IMG/VR virus record: IMGVR_UViG_3300006841_000093
Coordinates: 62,001-126,000 of that record
Length of the DNA stretch: 64,000 nt
Source of the DNA: a virus
Strand: one strand, 5' to 3'
In this document: one piece after another, positions 24,492 to 31,709 of the stretch
Numbering within the stretch: position 1 is the stretch's first letter
How the letters are laid out: each line of letters starts with the position of its first letter
Program-made: the position numbers and the translations under genes
Notes under the pieces: model-generated
Told to the model about the DNA's origin: nothing
Database searches by the model: none
The model's input: the letters and a program-made list of their open reading frames with translations, nothing else

Positions 24492-25579
24492 TAATGTTTG
24501 GAAAAGTAATTGTATCATTAGTATGGGTAGTATGGATAGTTATAGTTGGTTCTACTGCTGAAGGACAAAATGTAAGTCCAGAATATATTCCCACATATAG
24601 TACAACTTACGATAGGGTAAAGGCAAGAGGATATGTCATTTGTGGAACTAATGATGAGTTTCCAGGCTTTTCTCAAGAAATGATACTTGGTGGTGGTGGT
24701 GAAGAAAGGTGGGAAGGTTTTGATGTTGATCTTTGTCGAGCAATTGCAGCAGGAATATTTGGAGATCCAGATGCTATAGAATTTGAAATAGTCAATGGAA
24801 AAACTAGATTTGAATTTTTGTTAGATGGAACGATAGATGTACTTTCAGCAGCAACGACATATACCTATACAAGAAATGTACAGAAAAAATTAGAATTCAT
24901 GCCCACAACCTATTACGATGGTCAAGGATTCATTGTAAGAAAAACTCTTGGTGTATCTTCTGCGAAACAGATGGAAGGTGCAAGAATATGTTTTAGTTCA
25001 TCTGGAACTGCTGCAAAAAACATAAAAGATTTCTTTAAATTACATGAAATAAATTACATACCAGTCCCCGTTCCCTCAAATGAAAAAACAAGAAACGTTT
25101 ACAAGAGGGGTGACTGTGATATGTATGGAACAGATAGATCAGGATTAGCATCAAATAGATTAAGTTTTAGTGATCCTGACAGACATTTGATTTTACCAGA
25201 GATAATTTCAAAAGAACCTCTTGGTATGGTAGTTCGTTATGGAGATCAGAAATGGTCAGATATAGTTCGATGGACAGTTTATGTATTGTTCATTGCAGAA
25301 GAAATTGGATTAAATTCAAATAATATTGATGATTTTGAAAACAATAGTGATCCAAATGTACAACGATTTATGGGTGAATTAAATGGAACAGATCATCCTC
25401 ATCTTGGATCTAAACTCGGTTTGGGCAAAAACTGGTCATATAATATTATTAAGTTAGTAGGAAATTACAAAGAAATATATGAACGAAATGTGGGGGTAAA
25501 TACTCCTATTGGACTAGAACGTGGTTTGAATAAATTATATACTCATGGAGGATTATTGTACGCCCCGCCTCTTAAGTAA
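24488..25579 (+). CDS. periplasmic amino-acid-binding protein, AapJ-like (ABC transporter)
   Basis: A signal peptide (VIVSLVWVVWIVIVGSTAEG) leads a 340-residue family 3 solute-binding protein. Family blocks are very clear: GYVICGTNDEFPGFSQ, WEGFDVDLCRAIAAGIFG, IDVLSAATTYTYTRN, YYDGQGFIVRKTLGV, LPEIISKEPLGMVV and VGNYKEIYERNVG. This matches AapJ, the binding component of the general L-amino-acid ABC transporter of alphaproteobacteria. No permease or ATPase is nearby, so it would use host AapQMP. It could raise amino-acid uptake during infection or occupy the host transporter. Start may be 24488 or 24494. Confidence 0.92.
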   Translation: MIMFGKVIVSLVWVVWIVIVGSTAEGQNVSPEYIPTYSTTYDRVKARGYVICGTNDEFPGFSQEMILGGGGEERWEGFDVDLCRAIAAGIFGDPDAIEFEIVNGKTRFEFLLDGTIDVLSAATTYTYTRNVQKKLEFMPTTYYDGQGFIVRKTLGVSSAKQMEGARICFSSSGTAAKNIKDFFKLHEINYIPVPVPSNEKTRNVYKRGDCDMYGTDRSGLASNRLSFSDPDRHLILPEIISKEPLGMVVRYGDQKWSDIVRWTVYVLFIAEEIGLNSNNIDDFENNSDPNVQRFMGELNGTDHPHLGSKLGLGKNWSYNIIKLVGNYKEIYERNVGVNTPIGLERGLNKLYTHGGLLYAPPLK

Positions 25580-25590
25580 AGGAATAACAC

Positions 25591-26184
25591 ATGGGCCACG
25601 TTACCCGCTTTTCTAAACCAGAATACGGAACTGGAAGAAAAAAACATTTCGAAGATGTTCCAGAAAATAGAACAGCAGTAGATAACATTCTGCGAGTCAA
25701 TCATGGTAATCAAATGAGACTAGGATTGATGGCAGATGCAAAAGCTAATATTATGATTACTGTTGCATCGATAGTATTTTCAATAACTATTGCAAATTTA
25801 GATAATGAAGTAATGCGTTATACTCTTCTAACATTTGCCGTTGGTAGTTTTTTCTCTTTGTTATTTGCTATATTTGCAATTATACCAAATACAGACTATC
25901 CTAGAGTAAAATGGTCTAAGGAAATTGATAGAGATTCACCTATATTCAATCCGTTGTTCTTTGGTCACTTTGCACATTTGGATATAGATGAATATAAAGA
26001 AGATTACGCAGAAATTTTAAGTACTGATGACAGTATATATGATTCAATGGCAGGAGATATCTATGGTCAAGGAAAGATACTTGCATTAAAGAAATATAAG
26101 TATTTGAAATGGTCATATAACTGTTTTCTCACAGGAATGTCATGTGCAATTATAACATTTGTAGTACAACATGTAATTTTATAA
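25591..26184 (+). CDS. DUF5706 membrane protein, Pycsar effector (PycTM)-like
   Basis: The 197-residue protein has the hallmark of the DUF5706/Pycsar effector domain: RVNHGNQMRLGLMADAKANI followed by MITVASIVFSITIANL, a paired helix entering the membrane. A second membrane segment (YTLLTFAVGSFFSLLFAIFA) follows, and a C-terminal one (GMSCAIITFVVQHVIL) ends it. In bacteria, PycTM damages the inner membrane when cUMP or cCMP from a PycC cyclase binds. No cyclase gene is seen here. It may be a phage-borne exclusion factor, a decoy or a lysis helper. Family call is from the motif. Confidence 0.75.
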   Translation: MGHVTRFSKPEYGTGRKKHFEDVPENRTAVDNILRVNHGNQMRLGLMADAKANIMITVASIVFSITIANLDNEVMRYTLLTFAVGSFFSLLFAIFAIIPNTDYPRVKWSKEIDRDSPIFNPLFFGHFAHLDIDEYKEDYAEILSTDDSIYDSMAGDIYGQGKILALKKYKYLKWSYNCFLTGMSCAIITFVVQHVIL

Positions 26185-26191
26185 AAATGAA

Positions 26192-26515
26192 ATGAAATTA
26201 GGTATCAATAAAACGATTAATAGACATTGGAGAGATTGGGCAGGATTAGTTTATCTATTCATTTGCCTGATAGATTTTTTTGTTGCTCCTTTGATATGGA
26301 ATCTTAAAATGGAAGCTTATTGTTATGATATAAAGATGACAGCACTTGAAAAAGGTTTGGATGGTAGTGAATGTGATATTACTAGGTGGACTCCTTTAAC
26401 ATTAGGAGCAGGGGCAATGTTTCACTTATCATTCGGAGCTATATTAGGTGCAACTGCTTGGAAGAAAAAAGAAGAACTGGAAGCTCATCATAATAATAAG
26501 TCTGATACTACTTAG
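26192..26515 (+). CDS. two-pass membrane protein, putative holin
   Basis: The 107-residue protein has a first membrane segment, WAGLVYLFICLIDFFVAPLI, and a second, TPLTLGAGAMFHLSFGAILG, joined by a short charged loop. The WTPLTLGAG...FHLSFGAILGATAW pattern is one I recall in many marine phage holin-like proteins. The C-terminus is charged (KKKEELEAHHNN). It lies between the DUF5706 protein and the lipase, which suggests an envelope or lysis cluster. Holin function is inferred. Confidence 0.6.
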   Translation: MKLGINKTINRHWRDWAGLVYLFICLIDFFVAPLIWNLKMEAYCYDIKMTALEKGLDGSECDITRWTPLTLGAGAMFHLSFGAILGATAWKKKEELEAHHNNKSDTT

Positions 26516-27317
26516 TGGATGTTCGATAACGAATTGGTTTATATATAAAGATGGAGAAAGTGGAAATCGAGATACATTACCAGTAACATTAGATTCCCTT
26601 ATTGAAATGGGTGAATATTCTAAACTGATTTATACAAATAAGGGAATATTTGCTGATGGTACAGTATCGCCTGAAGAACCAGAATTCTATGGTTTGAATA
26701 GGATGATCGCAGATCAACACCGCGTTAAAAAAGATCAATTTTCTTATTTTGTAATACAAGAGGATGGTGTTACTATTCTCATCTTTAGAGGAACATCAAA
26801 TTGGAAAAATGTATTATCGGATCTTGATGCAAGACCATTTATTGATGACAATTTAGATACAAAACTTCATAGAGGTTTTAGAGATGCGGCTGAATCTATT
26901 TATAGTGACATTAAAAGAAATTATGAATTAGATCACACAGTATTTTTGACAGGACATTCACTAGGTGGTGCAATAGCACAAATCATAGGATTATGGTTAC
27001 ATTCGACAGGGAGTCACAATGTTCAAATTTATACTTTCGGAAGCCCAAAAGTCAGTACTACATTTACTTTTAACGAACCCAATCATTGGCGGGTGGTTGA
27101 TAGGAGCGATCCTGTGCCTTTTCTGCCTACTCTTCCTTATGTTCATTCAGGCGTGGTGATTGATATTGATACATTATCATGGAGTGAAAATCATGAGGAA
27201 AGAGGAATTTTACAGACAGATGCTTTAGAACATTCTGTTAAGGACTACCTTGATATACTATATAATCATTCAGAATGTGATGCTGAATGTAGAGGCTCTA
27301 GGGACATAAGAGAATAA
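26448..27317 (+). CDS. class 3 lipase, predicted outer or inner membrane lipoprotein
   Basis: A GTG start at 26448 gives a lipoprotein signal: basic RKKKNWK, hydrophobic LIIIISLILL and lipobox LSGC. The hydrolase domain has FRGTSNWKNVLSDL, the nucleophile elbow TGHSLGGAIAQ, Asp in VVDRSDPVPFLP and His in LEHSVKDYLDIL. These are the Ser-Asp-His triad and spacing of fungal-type class 3 lipases. A lipid-attached periplasmic lipase could attack phospholipids to help lysis or release. The gene overlaps the one upstream by 68 bases; no later ATG keeps the signal peptide. Confidence 0.88.
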   Translation: MQLLGRKKKNWKLIIIISLILLSGCSITNWFIYKDGESGNRDTLPVTLDSLIEMGEYSKLIYTNKGIFADGTVSPEEPEFYGLNRMIADQHRVKKDQFSYFVIQEDGVTILIFRGTSNWKNVLSDLDARPFIDDNLDTKLHRGFRDAAESIYSDIKRNYELDHTVFLTGHSLGGAIAQIIGLWLHSTGSHNVQIYTFGSPKVSTTFTFNEPNHWRVVDRSDPVPFLPTLPYVHSGVVIDIDTLSWSENHEERGILQTDALEHSVKDYLDILYNHSECDAECRGSRDIRE

Positions 27318-27320
27318 ATA
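27313..27320 (+). promoter_or_regulatory. late promoter-like AATAAATA
   Basis: AATAAATA at the end of the lipase gene lies 28 bases before the ATG at 27348, with AGGGG in between. It fits T4 late -10 boxes at one mismatch and precedes a structural-type gene. Confidence 0.5.
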
Positions 27321-27347
27321 TTACAAAAATAAACAAAAGGGGAAAAA

Positions 27348-28220
27348 ATGGCAGAAGAAATGATGGATTTCGGATTTAGTGCCGTAACCGCAGATGAATA
27401 TGAAAAAGACCAGACAGATGGTGAAAATACTGGACTTGGAGGGGCTGCCAGTCCTGAAGCACTTGCTGCATTAGATTATAAGATTGAACAAATTATAGGT
27501 CATTTATCAACTAAAGCAGATGAATCAAGTAGTAGTGATTTTGGATTTACTCAAGAGGATAAAGATAAACAAGAGGGAAAATTACAAGATATTGAAGAAA
27601 AAATTGATAAGATTCTTTCATTAGAATTAGATGAAGAACGAGCACAAACTACAGCAGATATTCTTTCACAATTAAATGATGCAACTGGAGATTCTAGAAC
27701 AGCTTCAGCAGAAGCAAAGAAGTCAGTAGGAAAACAAGATGAGATCATGAAGTTCCTACAAGATATGTCACCAAAGGTTGATAAGATTCTTAAACTAGAG
27801 AGTCTTGAAAGTCTTCTAGAAGGTACTTCAGGTAAGTTAGATAGTTTATCAGAAGTCGCAGGAGCAGTACAAACTGTTTCGGCTGATCCTCCCGATTTAT
27901 CACCAATCGTAGAAAAATTAGAATTCATGGATAAAGATATCCAAAAGATTCTAAAGATGGAACAGTTAGAAGCTGTTACTGCACTACAAAAATCCTCTCA
28001 TGATATGACATCATTAGCAAAAGAACTCGAAGAAAGAAAAAAGGATATAGATATTAAATATAAAGCTCGTATGTTAGCAGTAGAAAAGTTAATTCTTCCT
28101 TTGATAGAGAACCTTCAAAAAGATGGAAATACAAAAGAATATATTAGATGGCCAAATAGAATACCTATCTTAGAAGCTCAAAAACAAAAAATTATACAAG
28201 TTACAAGGTCTGAACTATGA
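27348..28220 (+). CDS. coiled-coil protein of marine T4-like phages (290 aa)
   Basis: An acidic N-terminus (MMDFGFSAVTADEYEKDQ) leads long predicted coiled coils with regular IEEKIDKILSLE, SPKVDKILKLES and MDKDIQKILKMEQ repeats spaced by about 60 residues. The tail is compact: NTKEYIRWPNRIPILEAQKQ. From memory the DFGF(S/T)AVT start and KEYI(R/K)WPNR end are hallmarks of a conserved T4-like cyanophage/pelagiphage protein of unknown role. A late promoter-like box precedes it, and it overlaps the kinase gene by 4 bases. Confidence 0.7.
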   Translation: MAEEMMDFGFSAVTADEYEKDQTDGENTGLGGAASPEALAALDYKIEQIIGHLSTKADESSSSDFGFTQEDKDKQEGKLQDIEEKIDKILSLELDEERAQTTADILSQLNDATGDSRTASAEAKKSVGKQDEIMKFLQDMSPKVDKILKLESLESLLEGTSGKLDSLSEVAGAVQTVSADPPDLSPIVEKLEFMDKDIQKILKMEQLEAVTALQKSSHDMTSLAKELEERKKDIDIKYKARMLAVEKLILPLIENLQKDGNTKEYIRWPNRIPILEAQKQKIIQVTRSEL

Positions 28221-28960
28221 GATTTGGAGATTTAAAACAAGAACTTTTAGAAGGTGTATATGATCCTGGCATTTTTAAAGCATTCTTCTTAGCAGGAGGT
28301 GCGGGAAGTGGTAAGTCATATTCAGCAGAAAAAGCAACTGGATCAGCTGCAGGAAAATTTTCTTGGGATTCTTCTATGGAGAAGATTACTCCTGGTAAGG
28401 TCGGTCCTTTTGGATTGAAAGTAGTCAACTCTGATGAACAATTAGAATATGGTTTGATGAAAGCAAAGATGTCTTCTAATATGAAGGCATATACTGATGA
28501 TGATACTACAAGAAAAGAACTGATTAGAGCAAAAGCCAAAAAGAAGACAGCAAAAAAAGAACAGTTATGGGTCAATGGAAGATTAGGATTAATCATTGAT
28601 GGTACTGCTAAAGATATAACTAAACTTAGTATAAAGAAAAAAGCACTAGAAGATGTTGGTTATGATACTCACATGATATTTGTTAATACTTCCCTTGATG
28701 TTGCAATTCAACAAAATAATTCAAGAAAAAGAAAACTTCCTGATGAAATTATTAGACAAACATGGAATGAAGTTCAAGGAATTAAAAATGAACTTGCTAA
28801 TCTATTTGCTGGAGGATTTGTTGAAATTGTTAATAATAGAGCAGGAGAAGATGTATTTCGAAAATCATTTGTCGAAGTAGGTAAACTTATAAAACGCCCA
28901 CCAACTAAACCTGCCGCAAAAATGTGGATCGCTCAAGAACTAGAACAGAAAAAGAGGTAA
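28217..28960 (+). CDS. P-loop kinase-like protein, zeta-toxin-like (247 aa)
   Basis: Walker A is AGGAGSGKSYSAEKAT at about 26-41. LGLIIDGTAKDI near 133-144 resembles the Walker B and substrate region of zeta-type/AAA kinases. THMIFVNTSLDVAIQQNNSR near 150-170 gives the arginine-bearing lid. The N-terminus MRFGDLKQELLEG is weakly leader-like. Substrate unknown; zeta toxins phosphorylate UDP-sugars, but the similarity here is only at fold level. It is coupled to the coiled-coil gene upstream. Confidence 0.7.
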   Translation: MRFGDLKQELLEGVYDPGIFKAFFLAGGAGSGKSYSAEKATGSAAGKFSWDSSMEKITPGKVGPFGLKVVNSDEQLEYGLMKAKMSSNMKAYTDDDTTRKELIRAKAKKKTAKKEQLWVNGRLGLIIDGTAKDITKLSIKKKALEDVGYDTHMIFVNTSLDVAIQQNNSRKRKLPDEIIRQTWNEVQGIKNELANLFAGGFVEIVNNRAGEDVFRKSFVEVGKLIKRPPTKPAAKMWIAQELEQKKR

Positions 28961-28966
28961 TTGCCT

Positions 28967-29569
28967 ATGGTAGCCTTCTCACATTTGTCTATGGTTGCAT
29001 TTGTGATTTTGGGTTTGTCTATGGTTCGATTGATGATAAATTATAGTTCGTTATTAGCAAAAAATTACAATGATAGTCCAGATGATGATGTGTTCTTTTA
29101 CTGGCCACATACAGCAATGAGTCTTATAACTTTTTTTACTATTATATTATTTTGGTGGACTTCATATCCTTTAAGAGATTTGACTTATTATCCAAACGAA
29201 GGATGGAATTTATTCACGTTTATATTGTATCTTTCTGTACCATTTTTGTTTTTTATGGTTACTGAAATAATTGCTCCACAACCTGACACATATAAAGATA
29301 TAGAAGTTGATTTAAAAAAATATTATTATGACAATCATAAAGTTATATTAGGCTTGGCAGTAGTATTACAAGTTTGTCTCCTTGCGAATCTTTTTGTATT
29401 CTTTAAAGGAGAATTAATGTCAATGAAAGTAATAGGAAGAGTTATTATGTTATGTATTATGACTCCAATGGTATTCATTAATAATAAAAGATTACATGAA
29501 ATTGGTATGACTATATTCTTTTTAGGATTCATTTATACCATAATAAAGTATCATATCTTTATGGTATAA
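28967..29569 (+). CDS. polytopic membrane protein (200 aa)
   Basis: At least five hydrophobic segments are visible, including MVAFVILGLSMVRLMI, MSLITFFTIILFWW, LFTFILYLSVPFLFFMV, VILGLAVVLQVCLLANLFVF and GMTIFFLGFIYTIIKY. A start at TTG 28961 is also possible; ATG 28967 has an AGAGG site at better spacing. No transport motif is recognised. Its nearness to other envelope proteins suggests an inner-membrane role during infection. Confidence 0.65.
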   Translation: MVAFSHLSMVAFVILGLSMVRLMINYSSLLAKNYNDSPDDDVFFYWPHTAMSLITFFTIILFWWTSYPLRDLTYYPNEGWNLFTFILYLSVPFLFFMVTEIIAPQPDTYKDIEVDLKKYYYDNHKVILGLAVVLQVCLLANLFVFFKGELMSMKVIGRVIMLCIMTPMVFINNKRLHEIGMTIFFLGFIYTIIKYHIFMV

Positions 29570-29572
29570 CCT

Positions 29573-29818
29573 ATGGTTTACATTGTACGCAAATGGACTG
29601 TTGCTACTGTTCAAGTTATATATTACATTCCCGATTATCTACATATCCTCAATGAATTCGCTTGGCAAACTGAAGATCGCCTTCCCGAATATCCACGTAT
29701 AACCCAATTTTTAGATTATTGGGATAAACACATTGACGGCCCAATCAAAGAAGCATACATTTATGATCATGATGAATCAAAAATAAGGCATGTAGATAGA
29801 AGATACAAAATCAACTGA
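29573..29818 (+). CDS. small hypothetical protein (81 aa)
   Basis: Aromatic-rich N-terminus (TVATVQVIYYIPDYLHILNE) that could be an amphipathic or membrane-associated helix, then a polar region (PRITQFLDYWDKHIDGP) and a charged tail. No domain recognised. It is the last gene before the sigma70 promoter at 29820. Confidence 0.6.
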   Translation: MVYIVRKWTVATVQVIYYIPDYLHILNEFAWQTEDRLPEYPRITQFLDYWDKHIDGPIKEAYIYDHDESKIRHVDRRYKIN

Positions 29819-29819
29819 C

Positions 29820-29847
29820 TTGACTTATCATCATTTCGTGGTATAAT
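29820..29847 (+). promoter_or_regulatory. sigma70-type promoter for the primase gene
   Basis: TTGACT (29820-29825), a 16-base spacer and TATAAT (29842-29847). The ATG of the primase gene lies only 6 bases after the -10 box, so the transcript would start at or within a base or two of the start codon. Confidence 0.75.
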
Positions 29848-29853
29848 TATAGT

Positions 29854-30879
29854 ATGAGTTTATACACAGATCAAAAATACGTGGGATTACTCTCACCTCG
29901 CCTAGACTTATTCAAACAAGTACGCCAAAATTTGTGGAATTCTCGATGTCCTATTTGTGGTGATTCCTCAAAAAATAAATCCAAAAAAAGACTGTATATT
30001 TATGAAAAGAAACAGAGCTTATTTGTAAAATGTCATAATTGTGGTTATGGATCTAATCTTGGAAATTTTATAAAGGAACTTGATCCTCATTTACATGGTC
30101 AATATGTAGTAGAAAGATATGGTGAAGGAACTAAACACATGGTATTTGGTAAAAAGGAAAAAATACCAGAATTTAATTTTGAGAAACCAAAGTTCAAACC
30201 ACAACCTACAAAGATAAATTTACCCTCAATAGATGAACTTGATGGAGAACATTTTGCTCGTAAATATTTTGAGAGTAGAAAAATTCCAGAAAGTTTTAAG
30301 GATAAAGTTTACTTTGCTGAAGACTTTAGAGAATGGGCACAAGAGATATCCAAAATAGATTATTCTAATTTGGGTAAAGATGAACCAAGAATGGTTATTC
30401 CTTTTTTTGATATGGAAGGAAAACTCATCGCAGCTCAAGGTAGAGCATTAGGTAAATCTGAACTTAGATATATCACAGTTAAGGTTGAAGAAAGCTATCG
30501 TAAAATTTATGGACTCGATAGATGGAATCCTGAAGACACTACATATATTACAGAGGGGCCAATAGATTCTATGTTTCTTCCAAATTGTTTAGCGGTTGCC
30601 GGAGGTGATCTACAAACAATAAAAATGGATAAGGAACAGACTGTATTAATATTCGATAATGAGCCAAGAAACGAACATACTGTTAAAAAATTAATGAAAG
30701 CAATTGATGATGGTTGGTCTGTTGTCATTTGGGGTAAGGAAAGAAAATTCAAAGATATTAATGATTTAATTATGAGTGGGCTGTTAACTGATGAAATCTT
30801 GTTTATAATAAATAAAAGAACGATGAGGGGATTAGAAGCAGATTGGGCAGCTAGAGAGTGGAGAAATGTCCAATACTGA
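29854..30879 (+). CDS. 61: DNA primase, T4 gp61 type
   Basis: The 341-residue primase makes RNA primers for lagging-strand synthesis with gp41. The zinc finger is CPICGDSS (C32, C35) and CHNCGYGS (C60, C63). The TOPRIM part has TYITEGPIDSMFLPN (catalytic Glu) and TVLIFDNEPRNEH (Asp pair), then KDINDLIMSG. Length equals T4 gp61 (342). It probably starts as a leaderless or near-leaderless message because the sigma70 -10 box is six bases upstream. It overlaps thyX by 14 bases. Confidence 0.93.
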   Translation: MSLYTDQKYVGLLSPRLDLFKQVRQNLWNSRCPICGDSSKNKSKKRLYIYEKKQSLFVKCHNCGYGSNLGNFIKELDPHLHGQYVVERYGEGTKHMVFGKKEKIPEFNFEKPKFKPQPTKINLPSIDELDGEHFARKYFESRKIPESFKDKVYFAEDFREWAQEISKIDYSNLGKDEPRMVIPFFDMEGKLIAAQGRALGKSELRYITVKVEESYRKIYGLDRWNPEDTTYITEGPIDSMFLPNCLAVAGGDLQTIKMDKEQTVLIFDNEPRNEHTVKKLMKAIDDGWSVVIWGKERKFKDINDLIMSGLLTDEILFIINKRTMRGLEADWAAREWRNVQY

Positions 30880-31696
30880 AACTATTACGATTGATGAAAG
30901 TGGTGAACTCCATGAGGAAATCCAAGTACACGAACATGGATTTGTAAAACTCTTGGATGTAATGGGGAATGATGAAGTAGAGAACGCCGCAAGAATTAGT
31001 TATGGAGAAGGAACAAGAAAAACAAGTCAGACACGTAATCTAATACGTTACTTGATGAGACACAAACACACCTCACCCTTTGAGATGTGCGAGGTCAAGT
31101 TCCATTTGAAACTCCCAATATTTGTTATGCGCCAGTTAGTCCGTCATAGGACGGCAAATCTGAACGAGTACTCTGGAAGATACTCAGTCATGTCAGATGA
31201 CTTTTATTTCCCCAAAGGGAAAGAATTAAAACCTCAATCAACATCGAATAAACAAGGTAGAGAAGATGGCGAATTACGCAATCCAGGAGAAATTCAATTT
31301 GAAATATTTCGAATTTTTGATGGTGCGAAGAACGCCTACCACAATCTATTAGATTGGGATCTATCAAGAGAGTTAGCACGAATAGTACTTCCCGTGGCTA
31401 ACTATACTGAAGTTATATGGAAAATAGATTTACATAATTTTTTCCATTTTTATCGCTTGAGGGGTGATGACCATGCTCAAGATGAAATACAACATTTTGC
31501 AGATGCTATGTGGCAATTAGTTGAACCACATTTCCCTATATGTTGTGAAGCATTTACAGATTATGTGTTAGAAGCAAAGACCTTTTCTAAGAAAGAAATG
31601 GCAATAATAAAGGACAATCTAAATGGAAGCTGGGTGATGTCAAAGTATGGATTGTCAGAACGAGAATCAAGAGAATTTTTAGACAAATTAAAATAG
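30866..31696 (+). CDS. thyX: flavin-dependent thymidylate synthase ThyX
   Basis: ThyX converts dUMP to dTMP using FAD, NADPH and methylene-tetrahydrofolate. The signature RHRTANLNEYSGRYS at 93-107 is exact (RHRxxxxNExSxRYS). Folate- and flavin-site blocks HTSPFEMCEVKFHLKLPIF and SRELARIVLPVANYTE also match. At 276 residues it is full length. It stands between the primase and the reductase gene, forming a nucleotide-supply unit. Confidence 0.96.
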   Translation: MSNTETITIDESGELHEEIQVHEHGFVKLLDVMGNDEVENAARISYGEGTRKTSQTRNLIRYLMRHKHTSPFEMCEVKFHLKLPIFVMRQLVRHRTANLNEYSGRYSVMSDDFYFPKGKELKPQSTSNKQGREDGELRNPGEIQFEIFRIFDGAKNAYHNLLDWDLSRELARIVLPVANYTEVIWKIDLHNFFHFYRLRGDDHAQDEIQHFADAMWQLVEPHFPICCEAFTDYVLEAKTFSKKEMAIIKDNLNGSWVMSKYGLSERESREFLDKLK

Positions 31697-31709
31697 AAAG
31701 AAAGTAATC

